Shown piece by piece: positions 9,416 to 20,335 of a DNA stretch of 64,000 nt (its first letter is position 1; every line of letters starts with the position of its first letter). The notes below the pieces were generated by a model that was not told the DNA's origin, searched no databases, and was given only the letters and a program-made list of their open reading frames with translations. This stretch comes from Trichobilharzia szidati (lineage: Eukaryota; Platyhelminthes; Trematoda; Strigeidida; Schistosomatidae). The stretch is from positions 39,296,633-39,360,632 of the forward strand of contig OX235271.1 in assembly GCA_944472155.2 (NCBI GenBank), read 5' to 3'. Made by a program: the position numbers and the translations under genes.

Positions 9416-10290
9416 GTACGATAGATAAGATTTGTAGCTCAGGTGGATGATTTTGATGTGGTTGTGTTCTCTGAGCTGGATAGTTAATTTGCGAAGCTCT
9501 CATCGCCCTACTAGGCGATATCTTCAACGCATACTTCAATTTGAAGTGAGCTTTTAGATTTCTCCACGAGTTTATTAATCATCTCTCCTGGTGATAGGAA
9601 ATCACTACAGAAATCAATACAAGACTCTTCAAACCTTTAGGAATTGACGTCGTACACAAACCAACAAAGTCACTTCACTCAATTCTATGTCAACCAAAAG
9701 ACTCAACAACGAAAGAAGATACAAACCAACATCATCTACAAAATAGATTGTAACAAATGCGAAAAACACTACATTGGCCAAAGTGGACGTCCCCTTCGTC
9801 TTCGTATCCACGAACATAAGCTAGCTGTCAAAAGACATGATATCCACTCCCTCATATCACTACATACAGACAACCACGGACATCAATTCGACTGGGACAA
9901 CGTTCAAATATTAGACAGAGAAAACAACAAGAATGCTAGAGAATGTTTAGAAGCTTGGCAATCCAGTGAATCATCAATCAATAGGCACATTGAGATAGAC
10001 AAAATTTATCAACTGATAAGAAAGAAACCTCACACACAAAGGGTCAAAGTTCAAGTCGAAGAAACAATGAGTTACAATACAAATAACCTAGAAGGTGTGA
10101 AAACACACGAAAACAACCAATCACGTCCAAGGTCATCAGGAGAGATAATTAATAAACTCGTGGAGAAACCTAAAAGCTCACTTCAAATTGAATTATGCGC
10201 TGAAGATGTCGCCTAGTAGGGCGATGAAAGCTTTGCAAATTAACTATCCAGCTCAGAGAACACAACCACGTCAAAATTAAAGGTACAAAA
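9416..10290 (+). mobile_element. PLE-1 copy with inverted terminal (pseudo-LTR) repeats
   Basis: 9416-9599 is the reverse complement of about 10137-10290, with the body (9600-10136) between them. Shared arm landmarks are AATAAACTCGTGGAG, AAAAGCTCACTTCAA, GTCGCCTAGTAGGGCG and TATCCAGCTCAGAGAAC. The body encodes a GIY-YIG endonuclease domain (see 9644-10216). Penelope-like elements are known to carry such pseudo-LTRs in inverted order as a product of their integration. The same arrangement recurs at 28275-28945. Confidence 0.75.
9644..10216 (+). pseudogene. PLE-1 polyprotein C terminus: GIY-YIG endonuclease
   Basis: A frame of 190 residues. Residues 29-65 hold the endonuclease signature: IIYKIDC (GIY position), a CNKCEKH zinc-knuckle-like pair of Cys, HYIGQSGR (YIG position) and LRLRIHEHKL with the conserved Arg. 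This nuclease nicks target DNA for PLE integration. The rest is a charged tail typical of the family. Upstream bases 9600-9700 read IDVVHKPTKSLHS in another frame, as expected between the RT and the endonuclease, so there is a frameshift near 9700 and the ATG is incidental. The RT domain is missing, so this copy cannot move on its own. Confidence 0.75.
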
Positions 10291-10559
10291 GAAGTTATTA
10301 AATACCCCTAATTATGCATACTTAAAGAGTCACTTCACTTCAAATTGTAAGTTCCCTACAAATCTCATAAAAGTACATCGGTGAATCCTCACTATATTTT
10401 GAACAGCTGAAGGATCCTGCACCGTCTTATCATGTATCTGTCCCTTTAAATCACAATAGTATAACATCTAGTATGTCCTCACTTGACTGGTTTAACTTCT
10501 GCTGCATGATTTCAAATACGGTACGCTTAATATTATATTTGACTTACTTACTTAAACAA

Positions 10560-10800
10560 ATGATAAGATAGATATATTATTTCACCAATGACACTTCTAA
10601 TCTGGAATTCAGGGGAGACTTAGCTGCAAATATTCTTAAGGGGAGAATTTCCAGTTCCCTAAAGACAACCTATTCTGCAGTGACTCTAAGAGTAATTTAC
10701 TCCAGCCACCCACTGCTTCGAAGCAATATGAGGGACAGACTTCCGCATATGACCAATTCAATGTGCACACACCAGTCGTTGTATACGGATTCTATCAAAA
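10560..10800 (+). mobile_element. PLE-3 fragment (linker before endonuclease)
   Basis: In translation it contains LEFRGDLAANILK, then a segment ending VIYSSHPLLR, matching the FKGDLLSDVLRRR and RVVFSSC region of the intact PLE-3 frame at 24269-24949. It stops where the GIY-YIG domain should begin. 10291-10559 shows nothing recognisable. Confidence 0.6.
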
Positions 10801-10867
10801 CGTGTTAGAGAAAATTATTAAACTTGACTGCGAAGAGGAGGCACTGGTTCAATCGGAGGCACCATAA

Positions 10868-11290
10868 ATGAATAACTACCACAGCATTTCCAACAGACCT
10901 TCATCAACAACTGTCTTCGCTGGCTCTATACTGAAGATCAGATGGCCGGAAAGAATCACAAACAAGAAACTATGGGAACAAACAAAACAAGAACCAATCG
11001 CCAAACAACAAATATGCAAGAGAAAGTGGAGATGGATTGGACACTCGCTGAGGAGGCCACTGGGTGACATCGCGTGTCAGGCCAGTGCTCGAGTGGAACC
11101 CGAAAGGGAAGCGGCGAGTGGGTCTTCAATGCTAGGGTGACATGGAGGAGATCGTGTGAAGAGGAGTTGAAACAGTATGGATTAATATGGATGCAGGTGA
11201 AAAGTACAGCAGAAGACAGAAGCAAGTGGAGACGTGCAGTTGAAGCCCTATGTTCCACTAGGAACCCAAGGGAACAATAATAATAATCTT
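10868..11290 (+). mobile_element. L-RTE 3' fragment
   Basis: Encodes the LINE C terminus in two frames. 10868-11140 includes the KIRWPERI and WRWIGHSLRRP motifs. 11074-11280 includes ARVTWRRSCEEEL, WRRAVEALCS and TRNPREQ before the stop. The 3' end has GAAGCCCTATGTTCC and an (AAT)n tail. One frameshift near 11075 separates the halves. It is a 5'-truncated insertion and among the better preserved ends of this family. Confidence 0.8.
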
Positions 11291-11379
11291 AACTAACTCA
11301 TCACTGACTCATTACAAAGTAAACCATAATCCATTAATGGCAGTGTGTTTCCGACTTCTTTGCAGTGGAGAAGTCATCA

Positions 11380-11940
11380 CCACATGCTTCGAAAAACCGA
11401 AGCTGTGTGTTCAAAATAAACTAGAAACAAAGGAAATCGCCCTACCATCTATAAAAGATATCTCAGAAATCACCGCAAGATTCTTCTAAGCTTTAGGAAT
11501 TGACGTCGCACACAAGCCAACTAAATCACTTCATTCAACCAGCCAGCCCTGTGTCAACCAAAAGACTCAACAACGAAAGAAGATAAAACCAACATCATCT
11601 ACAAAATAAATTATAACAACTGCGAAAAATACTACATTGGCCAAAGTGCACGTCCCCTTCGTCTTCGTATATATGAACATAAGCTAGCCCTCAAAAGACA
11701 TGATGACATCCACTCCCTTATATCACCTCCCCACATACAGACAACCACGGACATCAATTCGACTGGGACAACGTTCAAATATTACACAGTGGAAACACCA
11801 AAAATGCTAGAGAATTTTTAGGAGCCTGGTTGGTATTCCAGTGAATCGTCAATCAATAGACACATCGAGATAGACAAAATTCACCAACCGATAAGAAGGA
11901 AATCGCACACACATAGGGTCAAACTTCAAGTCAAGGAAAC
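11380..11940 (+). mobile_element. PLE-1 fragment (RT end and endonuclease)
   Basis: Parallels 9600-10060: a short RT-proximal part (CTTTAGGAATTGACG, CCAAAAGACTCAACA) followed by the GIY-YIG region (ACTACATTGGCCAAAG, CGTCCCCTTCGTCTTCG) with several frame breaks. It extends about 200 bases further upstream than the 9.6 kb copy, and it ends abruptly at 11940 where a SINE-T begins. Confidence 0.65.
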
Positions 11941-12120
11941 CCGGTTCGAAGGAGCTCGCCTTGGAACCAGAACGTCCTTAATTCGAGCTTTGGTGGTGGG
12001 TGCGTACTTATGAAGAGTCCCAAAGTGGGACGAAACAGCTGTCCAGTACTCCCTGAAGGTTTTCCAATGGTTCTCTAGCGGATGCTCACTCATGATAAAA
12101 TCATCTAACTACATAACTCT
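11941..12120 (+). mobile_element. SINE-T copy abutting PLE-1
   Basis: tRNA-like head (GAGCTCGCCTTGGAACC), GGTGGGTGCGTACTT, then a hammerhead-like middle: ATGAAGA at the CUGANGA position (only the first base differs), stem II GTCCC/GGGAC, GAAA, CAGCTGTC and CAGTAC, then the family tail. The B box is decayed. Stem I would be GTACTT with CAGTAC, with one mismatch. Confidence 0.65.
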
Positions 12121-12984
12121 CTTCTAACTGCCACTAAAAGTTGAAATGTAAAAAATACAGCAAAGTTGGTGTAGTTAATCTCTGCAAAGCTTATTTCATA
12201 TTTTTACGCAATTTAGGTTGCTTTTTTTAGGGTCTAAATAAATACATTATTTAATTAGATTAATGGTTAAGCCACTGAATCAATTGTGTAAACGTTATGT
12301 GAGAAATCTTCTGTACACAAACCAATCACGTGATCATAGGCAAAGCTATTTTCGGATAGGGCACGTCACTACCTAATCACGTGTTGCTTTTATTTTAAAC
12401 TAATTGAGTAGTAGTAATCTTTTTTAATGATTTAAAGTTAAGAATTCATGGAGAATTTAAACTTTAGACATTCAACAGGCCAGGGTGGACCAGTGACTTT
12501 TTAACTTTGAGTATGAACGAGATAGTGAAACCAGTTATACGACACTATGTATTCATCAATAAAAGCGTTGAATGATATTGTAAATAGGATATCCAGTTAA
12601 TTTTAGGTGAAAGTTTGTTGAACCTAATTGGAGAAGATTAGGGTTAGGGTTGAGTTAAGGGACCAAATCTATCTTTCAGCGTCATGGCTCTTTCCAAGGT
12701 CACTCATTGGTGCATTTGTGCCGTTAGGTGTCCAGAATTTAACTTTGTTCAATTCATGAATTCTGACTATCCGGTTTGTAGGAATCTTCTGTAAATTGAT
12801 TGAGATCCTTAAAAAATATCTAAAATCTGAGTATCAGTCACCAGATCACTAGTAGGCTATAGGATAGATGTTGTGAAGTTCTAATGAGAGGTTGTGGCTG
12901 GTTAAGTCCGCCGCTGATGGCATTAGTTAGTGTTAGCACTAAATAGCAAATTGGCAGAAATATAGCATGCATAAGTTAATGAAT
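12121..12984. other. Unassigned stretch
   Basis: No element match. It contains an isolated TTAGGGTTAGGG at 12638-12649, too short to be meaningful as telomeric sequence. Confidence 0.3.
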
Positions 12985-13145
12985 CCCACTCAACCCAGTG
13001 GATGAATAGTAGACTAATTGATCTTGTCAACTGAAGATACTAGGTTCCATCGCCGGTGGGGGCATGGATGCTCACAGATGAAAAGTCCCACAATAAGATG
13101 AAACAGATAAAGAGTACTCTTCAGTTTTCACTGATTCTCCAGCTC
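12985..13145 (+). mobile_element. Strongly degenerate SINE-T copy
   Basis: GGTTCCATCGCCGGTGGGGGC is a decayed B box and junction, followed by AGATGAAAAGTCCC, GATGAAACAG, GAGTACTC and a tail with GATTCTCC. The order agrees with other SINE-T copies. An (AT)n run follows at 13160-13180. Confidence 0.4.
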
Positions 13146-13180
13146 ATATCGGTTCGTGACATATATATATATATATATAT

Positions 13181-13897
13181 GTCTGTTAGAGGTTTGAAGA
13201 GGTCAGGTTGTAGGAAGCCTTAACTGTAGGTTTTGCAGTTCTTGATACTCATCAACAAAGCATCTAGTACTATAACAACAAATCCAATACCTCTGTCATC
13301 ACTTTGCAGGCTGTGTAGATGTATGAATATTTAGGAGGATGTCGATGTTCACTCAAGGTACACTGTATACAAATGCAAGAGTCTACCTCCTAACTCCCAA
13401 AGTACTTGTTCTACTGAGACCATAGATGAATCAAAACAACAAACTGATCATCCTGAAATCCAAGATATATTTCAGGATCAGAAATGGAGAGCGATGATAG
13501 CTACCTAACTCTAGTTGGAGTTTGTGCACAAATGACCAAAGGTGATATAACAGTATGCCAAATTTCATGTTTAGTGCTTGACCGTGTACCTTCAGCTTAA
13601 TTAGTTGGCATAAACAGTGCAGGTCATTATTCAATGTTGAATGAATGAAGACTACTGTAAGCTAATAATTTAGGGGAAATATTTACCTCTACAAATGTAT
13701 GAATTCATAAGTAATTCACCAAGGGATTTGTTCAGTAGTAACACAAAGAGACTGTTGCACTAAATAGGTGATCAGCAGACATTGGGTATCATAGTCTGTT
13801 GGACTGCTAGGACTCAAATGAATAAAGGATAATATGCTTATCTGGTAAGATAATAACAGGTCTGGTGATGGTGATCACCTTTTGTGTCATGCATAGG
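13181..13897. other. Unassigned stretch
   Basis: No element, conserved frame or RNA feature recognised. Confidence 0.3.
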
Positions 13898-14232
13898 TGT
13901 AACGACAGAAGACAAGATCCAGCCAGCAGATCGTTCATTGAGAAAATCAACAGATATTTGCAAATTTCTATGTTCATTATCATCAGCGTTATTGTTAGCA
14001 GAGAAGCAACGTCTTCTGATTGGTTGTTTTCTTGCTGAAGGTTATTCTGTACTGCTTGTGACCGTTTCTTAGAAAGTTAAGCCATATATCTGCGAATCGT
14101 ATTTGCACACGTTAAGTCTGCTGTGATTGGTTGGTGAGTTCCTCAAGATTAAGATTTGTTATTGTTTTTTCTCATGACCCCGATTCGTCCATTGTTGTCT
14201 ACAATTTTGACTTGAAGAAAGCTCTCACCACA
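13898..14232 (+). mobile_element. Solo-LTR-like unit, copy 1
   Basis: Begins TGTAACGACAGAAGAC and ends TCTCACCACA, giving the TG...CA ends of an LTR, 335 bases. It matches 18210-18536 (minus) and 41279-41620 (plus) along its length (shared GAAGCAACGTCTTCTG, GACCGTTTCTTAGAAAG, GATTGGTTGGTGAG). Flanks TAGG / AAGG agree at 3 of 4 bases. No internal gag-pol is nearby. Size and ends would suit a Gypsy-type schistosome element such as Boudicca, but I could not check. Confidence 0.6.
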
Positions 14233-14339
14233 AAGGTAGTAAACACTCATGTAGAGTCTTGAAGTAGAAGTATCAGCTACGCAACACTGTTAGGATTTGC
14301 ATACTTGTCTAAATGACATCGATTCATGACATTGTCTAC

Positions 14340-15700
14340 CTTAAGTACAAATGTAGAAATAGTGAATGTCATGTTTACTTATTGCCAGAATTCCATATAC
14401 TGTGACTGAAACGTTCAGCCTCACCCCAAAAGTATGGTGGAGGTATGTAGATGACACATTCACTATACTTAGAACACAGGATATAAATAGATTTTTTGAA
14501 CACATCAAATCAAAGGTGGAGGCAATTCAATTCACTAATGAATTGGAAAGTCAGAAAGGGTAGCTTCTAATGTTAGATTGTTGAGTAAAAAGGAAAGAAG
14601 ATGGGAAGTTAAACACACTAGTGTGTTTACAGGAAACCCACACATTCAAGCCGATATTTAGATTTCCGATCATCCCGTCTTGTCTGTGTTAGTGAAAACA
14701 GGACTGGTGAAATGTTTAAGTAAAAGAGCACAAAAACTAAGTAGTATCAAGGAAAATCTAAGACAGGAAGTGGGTCATGTAAGAGAAGCTTTGAAACTTA
14801 ATAATTACCCTGATAAATTCATCAGAAAGTATGTAGGAAAATGTAAAAATGAGATTAATAATAATGAGTAGTGATAGTGATAATAATATTAATAACGACA
14901 TGCACGTCAAACATGAGCAGGATAATGACAACACCAACCATAAGGAATATAAATCATCAGTAGTACTTCCATACAAATAAGGAACCTCGGAAACCTTACG
15001 GAGAATTCCTTACAAGACAGGAATAAAAGTGGCTGGCATTCAAACCCACAAACTCAATTAGAAACAAGCTTTGTTGGTTAAAGTATCCTGTGGAATAGCT
15101 AACTGAACAAAACATTTTAGTTTATCTGATGCCCTGCCTGCGATGACTGTCAGATGAAATACATAGGTCAAAGTAGTAGAACGGGCAGTCAGACTAGCCG
15201 AGCATAAAAACCTAACAAAATCTAGATTGGTTGACCCTAATAAGATAAGAAATTTAGAGAGTAGTTCAGCTATAGCACTACATGCAATTACTCACAACCA
15301 TACAATAGGATGGAGGGGATAAGATGACAGTTTTAAAATCGAAAATAACAACAGGGTGGGGGGAGAGATTGACAAGGAAGCTTTGGTTATCGAATCAACT
15401 GCAAACACGTGTAATAGGAATGACTCAACACCTGTCCGCCCATATATCTGGAAAATTCTACTACCCCAACGACGACAAATAGGAGAGAACAAAGAAAACT
15501 ATCAAACACAAGTTTCGAAGTCGTGTGATTATAATTGATTATGTGATTATGAACAATAAATTTTGTTCGAAATGTCATCCAGTAAATAATAATATTGTTT
15601 CCCTGTGTAATGTATGTAATTAACAAATTAATAAAGAATTACATACTACTACCACAGTGCTCAGGTTTTACATATATATATATGTATATATTGCCAGAAG
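14340..15700 (+). mobile_element. PLE-2 copy (RT end, endonuclease, hammerhead tail)
   Basis: The longest PLE-2 copy. 14420-14560 encodes the PLE reverse-transcriptase motif WRYVDDTFTIL. 14680-14871 encodes the RT-thumb-like helix region. Around 15140-15210 is a broken GIY-YIG (AEHKNL survives). 15356-15538 gives a charged C terminus (EALVIESTANTCNRN, IWKILLP). The stop at 15536 is followed by a hammerhead remnant (15543-15580) and the family 3' tail. At least four frame changes make it inactive. Upstream, the RT fingers and palm start are missing. Confidence 0.75.
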
Positions 15701-16284
15701 TGTTTCTCAAATTTATTTAGCTCTAAATTTGATTTGAACAATTATATAAATGGAGAAATTAGAAGAGAATTCAGTTTATATTGTAGTGTTTAGTCTATGA
15801 CTTACTTAGGTATAAATAACTATGTGTAATTTAATGTCACATGTATTGATTGTTTTGTAGCTTATGATTACAACACTAATTCATAAGTCATTCACTTTCG
15901 TCATTACATTACAGATTTTAATGTTGTATACAGCCAAATCACATGTCAACCTATGCAGAGTAAATATGTTTATGCTACATTTAGTAGTAGGAAAGTAATC
16001 ATAGTGTTAACTATCATTTCAATTGTGTAATAATGATTGATGTATACAGATTCATAGTAGGAAAACCTACATTGAAGTTGAATACAAATATGCATAACTC
16101 CTATAGAGTATTAGATTTTGATAAAAGTCCTTAGATAAATAACTCTCTAAGTACATATGCAGTGATGATGGAATCAGTTAGCCTACAGTATGATGTCAAC
16201 TATGCTAATAATAGCTTACAAGTTATATGCATTTCAAAAGAACGATTAGTATAGTATTTATTACCTAAAGACCTTTACCAATCT
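15701..16284. other. Unassigned AT-rich stretch
   Basis: No element or coding signal recognised after the (AT)n run near 15670. Confidence 0.3.
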
Positions 16285-16465
16285 ATTTGGTATCAAACAG
16301 ATGACAAACCAGAAGGTCCTGGTTTCAAACCCCTGTGGTGGGTGCGTACTGAAGAAGAGTCTTAAACTAGGACGAAACAGCTGTCCAGTACTCCTTGCAG
16401 GTTTTCCAATAGTTCTCTAACTGATGTCAACTCATGATGAAATCCTCCAACTCAATCAAAAAATA
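16285..16465 (+). mobile_element. SINE-T copy
   Basis: Decayed tRNA-like head with GGTTTCAAACCCC, then GGTGGGTGCG, a hammerhead-like core (16346-16391) and the tail GCAGGTTTTCCAATAG to GATGAAATCCTCC. Good example of the family middle. Confidence 0.7.
16346..16391 (+). ncRNA. Hammerhead-like fold with altered core (SINE-T)
   Basis: Stem I GTACTG / CAGTAC pairs perfectly. It is followed by AAGAAGA where CUGANGA belongs (five of seven agree; C3 and U4 are both A), stem II GTCT / GGAC, GAAA, the self-complementary CAGCTG of stem III, and a GTC cleavage triplet. In another register CTGAAGA itself fits CUGANGA, but then stem I loses three pairs and stem II gains a three-base spacer. Loss of C3, which pairs with G8, should abolish cleavage. 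Confidence 0.4.
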
Positions 16466-16621
16466 GATGCTTCAATGTTTTCTTTACTGCCCAAATGGTT
16501 TGATACGGAACTGTTGTTGGTTTTTACTACACCTTTATTTAGTCACACTGGTAGGTGTTCTTGAGCACAAAAAAACTAAGGGCCTAAGCCAGAGGTCAGT
16601 GTGACTAGCTTCACTGGAGTA

Positions 16622-16838
16622 CTTGCATTGACAACTGATTTTTTTTCATTATAGCCTAATTCAACATAGTACTTTTGGTAGAAGTATGGAATTTCCAGCG
16701 AGTGATATCGGTAGCCCAAATTTCGCAGGCCAACCACTGATATCAGGTGTGCATCGGCAGGGGATCAAACCCCGGACCATGTGCATGGTCGGCAAGAGTC
16801 CTAACCGCCGTAACACCGACACACAGGAATGAATGACT
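16622..16838 (-). mobile_element. SINE-G1 copy (L-CR1-type 3' tail)
   Basis: Minus strand: GTGTGTCGGTG, TTAGGACTC, GCCGACCATGCACATGG, a B box in CCGGGGTTTGATCCCC, CCGATGCACACC, then GGGCTACCGATATC and the tail GAAATTCCATACTT. The tail equals that of L-CR1 at about 62604-62645. The tRNA-like head is shared with SINE-G2. Confidence 0.75.
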
Positions 16839-17304
16839 AGGCTAGATAGTTCGTCTTTCATTTGAGTAATAACAACTGGTTTCACTGGATCAGCTAGTTT
16901 TTAGGATCTGAAAATTATTTACGAGGATCACAATATATTAGTGTTAATTAGACTGATGGTAACTTGTACTCAATGAACGATAGTTGTATACATTTTAGTA
17001 ACAGCATGGTAATTAACAGCCATCTTCATATTGTGTGCGTGTAAAGATGAATATGGTTAGGGCATAAGTAACTTAAGCCTGGCGATCGCCTTCCTTCTCA
17101 AGCAATATTAGTTGACATCAAAGTGGGTAGGAAAAGGGTTAGTTGTGATCGAACTTAAACATGACACTCTTCCTTGAAGTATATAATCGTTCATTTTACC
17201 CATATATGAGGGAGGTGAAGACCGTTTTGTGGAGGTCCCATAGACGTTTAGAATCAATGGATGGAGATTGTAAGTGATATAGTTCAAATATATATATATA
17301 TATA
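16839..17304. other. Unassigned stretch with (AT)n
   Basis: An (AT)n run at 17289-17308 is the only feature seen. Confidence 0.3.
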
Positions 17305-17830
17305 TATACAAATGTAGAGGGGAAATAAGAAATGTGAGAAATAAGGAACTTGAAGTCTCTGTAGTACTGCCATATAAAGAAGAAACATCAAAAGCTCTAC
17401 GTAGGAATCATAATAAGTATGGAATTAGAGTGGCATTTGAACCGACAGAGTAACTCACTCAAAGGAAAATTGTGTTGGCTTAAGCACCAGATGCATCGAA
17501 TCAACAAAATTAATTTAATTTATCTAAATATCATGTAATGACTGTGGAGTCATTTGCATAGCTAAAATTAGTAGATTGAAGTCAACTAGATTATCAAAAG
17601 TTGAAATGATTGACTCCGCAATGTTAAATAACCTAGAAAAAACTCAGCTATTGCGATGTATTCACTTACATTTAATTGCATGGTTGGTTATGACCGAGTG
17701 AGGGTATTAAAAAGCAGTATAGTAAGGTGGAGAGAGAGGTTAATTCCTGAATCTTTGTTCGCTGAATCAGAACCAAACATCTAGAATAGAAGTAAACTGA
17801 CTCCTATAGCCTATATATGAAAAATTGTAA
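17305..17830 (+). mobile_element. PLE-2 fragment (RT end and endonuclease)
   Basis: Translation pieces VVLPYKEETSKALRR and GIRVAFEPTE are the PLE connection between RT and endonuclease. A broken GIY-YIG part and REVNS follow. The same stretch occurs at 45790-46280, with matching TGCCATATAAAGAAG, GTTAAATAACCTAGA and GAGAGAGAGGTTAAT. Many stops. Confidence 0.65.
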
Positions 17831-18209
17831 TAGACATCAAGAGGGAGAGAAAATATACATAAAGCAGGTTCCCACGTTGTGGGAACATACTGATTTAATT
17901 ATGACATAATATACACACCTATTCCTAAATGGCTTCAGAGGCAGAATGAATCTCCAGAACGCATTTATGGTGAGAACAGACAACCTAGCTCCTCGATTGT
18001 GAAACATATTATAGAGACAGAACACAGAATTGATGTTTACACGTCTTTTAAACCTATCTCTAAGATGTGTTTGGGGCGTATCCTACAGTCTGCAGAAACA
18101 CTAGCTAGTAATTAGTAAGTTTAAACCACCTTTATGAGTTCAAAAACAATTCGTTATCACGCCACACCTTCTTTGATAAACCTTGTTTTGTTACCAGCCA
18201 GGGTAGATG
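17831..18209. other. Unassigned stretch with an 8-bp hairpin
   Basis: Only a short perfect hairpin stands out, GTTCCCAC / GTGGGAAC with a three-base loop at 17868-17886. No T-run or coding sequence gives it a role. Confidence 0.3.
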
Positions 18210-18536
18210 TGTGATGAGAGCTGGCTGCAAACCAAAATTGTAGACACGAATTAATGTCAGTGTTACGGGTCAGGAGAAAAACAATAACCAAGCTTAACCT
18301 TGAGGAACTCACCAATCAATCACAACAGACTTAACGTGTGCAAATACGATTCGCAGATGTATGGCTTAACTTTCTGAGAAACGGTCACAAGCAGTACAGA
18401 ATAACCTTCAGCAAGAAAAAAATCAATCGCAAGATGTTGCTTCTCCTCTTACAATAATGTGCGTAAAAATCTAAAAACAACCCTTGGTTTTCTCAATGAA
18501 CGATATGCTGGCTGGCCCTCGTCTTCTGTCGTTACA
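18210..18536 (-). mobile_element. Solo-LTR-like unit, copy 2, with 4-bp target duplication
   Basis: Minus strand begins TGTAACGACAGAAGAC and ends CTCTCATCACA, 327 bases. It is flanked directly by GATG at 18206-18209 and GATG at 18537-18540, an exact 4-bp duplication (5 bp if the terminal A is excluded), as LTR integrases produce. Collinear with 13898-14232 in opposite orientation. Confidence 0.7.
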
Positions 18537-18664
18537 GATGTACAATTACCTCTTTTATTTAGTTTAGTGATCATCATTGTTATTTTGACCTTCAATAAAT
18601 TCCTTGACTTGACCTAAGTCTATTTTCTTACTTCTTAACTCTTTAATAATTTCATTTTTATATA

Positions 18665-20074
18665 CTGCTATGACAGGGCTACCTCATCAAACTGCCAAAG
18701 AAGGGCGACTTACGCCTCACTCCGCAAGAACTGGCGTGGAATAATGCTCTTGTCCACGCCAAGTAAAATACTATGTCGCATCATCGTGAAGAGAATAAAG
18801 GATGCACTGGATACCAAACTCCGCCAGCCCGAACAAGCTGGATTCAGGAAAAACAGGCAAGTCATATGTTGACCGAATTGGAACTGTGTGTATTGTCATC
18901 ACAGAACAAAGCATAGAATGGCAGTCAAGCCTCTCTCTACCTCAGTTTCATCGAAAGGCCTTTGACAGCGTAGGTCGAGAAGTAATTTGAAAACTACTTC
19001 AACACTATGGCACACCTCAAGTCTTTGTCAACCTCATTCAACAGCTGTCCATATGACAGTGCCACGTGTCAAGTGATCCACAACGGAAAACTCAGCGAGG
19101 CGTTCGAAGTGAATACAGGAGTAAGACAAGCTGGCTGCCTATTATCACCCATGAGATATTCTTAATTGTGGTGGACTGGATTATGAGTCAGACTGTTGGG
19201 GGTGAGGAGTCAGGAATATGCTGGACCACTGATAAGAAGACTCTAGAAGGTCTGGGTTTTGCAGATGATATGTGTCTAATGTCACACAAACTCGAAAACT
19301 TACAGGCGAAAAGCAACAAACTGGCTGAAGAGGCAGCGAAAACAGGACTACTGGTGAACATTGAGAAAACAAAGATGATGAAGATAACCAACCAACCCAC
19401 AGCAACAACAACCAGCATCAATCTCTATCAATGGGAGAGATTTAACAGAGGTTACCTCCTTCACTTATCTAGGAAGCATCGTTTCAACTACAGGCACACG
19501 GAACGGACGAAGATGTCAAAGCCAGTAAGAATCGGAAAGGCAAGGCAAGATTCGCCTTCGTCAACCTGAAACCAGTCTGGAAATCTTCCGCACTCAGCAT
19601 AAGGACCAATATTCGCATTTTTAACACTAATGTGAAGTCGGTTCCTCTATACGGGTCAGAAACTTGTACTGCGTGTCACGAAAAGGATTTCCAACACTTT
19701 GCAGATGTTCCTCATCAGCTGCCTTCGCTGACTCCATACTGAAGATCAGACAGCCAGAAAGAATAAGCAACAAGAAACTATAGGAACAAACCAACAAGCG
19801 AGAGCCGATCGCTCAACAATTATGTAGGAGAAAATGGAGATGAATCGGGCATACATTGAGGAGGCCGCCGAATGACATCGCACGTCAGACCATAGCTCGA
19901 GTGGAATCCACATGGGAAGCGACGAGTGGATCGTCCTAGGGTGACATGGAGGAGATTGTATGAGGAAGGGATGAGAGATTTTGGTCAATCGTGGACCCAA
20001 CTGAGGAGGACGGCAGAAAACAGAACAAAGTGGTGACGTGTTGTTAAATCCCTATGTCACACTGGGAATGCAAA

Positions 20075-20112
<38 letters not shown>
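18665..20112 (+). mobile_element. L-RTE copy, RT domain to 3' tail
   Basis: One of the longest RTE-like copies. It starts in the RT fingers (reading like LSTPSKILCRIIVKR, then LRQPEQAGFRKN) and continues through the palm (FADDMCLMSHKLENL, the catalytic FADD) and the KTKMMKI block to the C-terminal region. It ends GGGAATGCAAAG and (AAT)n at 20076-20112. The frame 19066-19569 covers 167 residues of the palm and beyond. Frameshifts separate the blocks, and the AP endonuclease part is absent, so it cannot mobilise itself. Confidence 0.8.
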
Positions 20113-20113
<1 letters not shown>

Positions 20114-20204
20114 CTATTACAAGTCCGAATGTGATCAGATTGTTCAAAATGTGTTGTGCGTGCAAATACATTACACAATTCAGGGAAATTAGGTCTTCTT
20201 ATTG

Positions 20205-20335
20205 CTTTGTCTACATAAATTATGCTCAAAACATCATCTAGTTAATAATACTGCATCACTTTGTGTTATACAAAAAAAGACTTATCTAATATGGAATTAT
20301 ATTCTACCACAATGCCCAAATTCTACACACATATA
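20205..20335 (+). mobile_element. PLE-2 3' tail with hammerhead remnant
   Basis: ATGCTCAAAACATCATC is a decayed GCTCGAAACGTCATC, followed by the family tail TTAATAATACTGC, ACTTATCTAATATGG and ATTCTACCACA. Compare 15565-15690 and 47170-47275. Confidence 0.6.

Noticed and set aside
12638..12649. TTAGGGTTAGGG, a telomere-like repeat
   Set aside because: Only two units, expected by chance in AT-rich DNA.
17868..17886. 8-bp hairpin considered as a terminator or regulatory stem
   Set aside because: No T-run, no neighbouring gene, and short perfect hairpins are expected in a window of this size.
19181..19421. Minus-strand frames of 76 and 77 codons
   Set aside because: Opposite the L-RTE reverse-transcriptase palm, which gives the recognisable protein on the plus strand.
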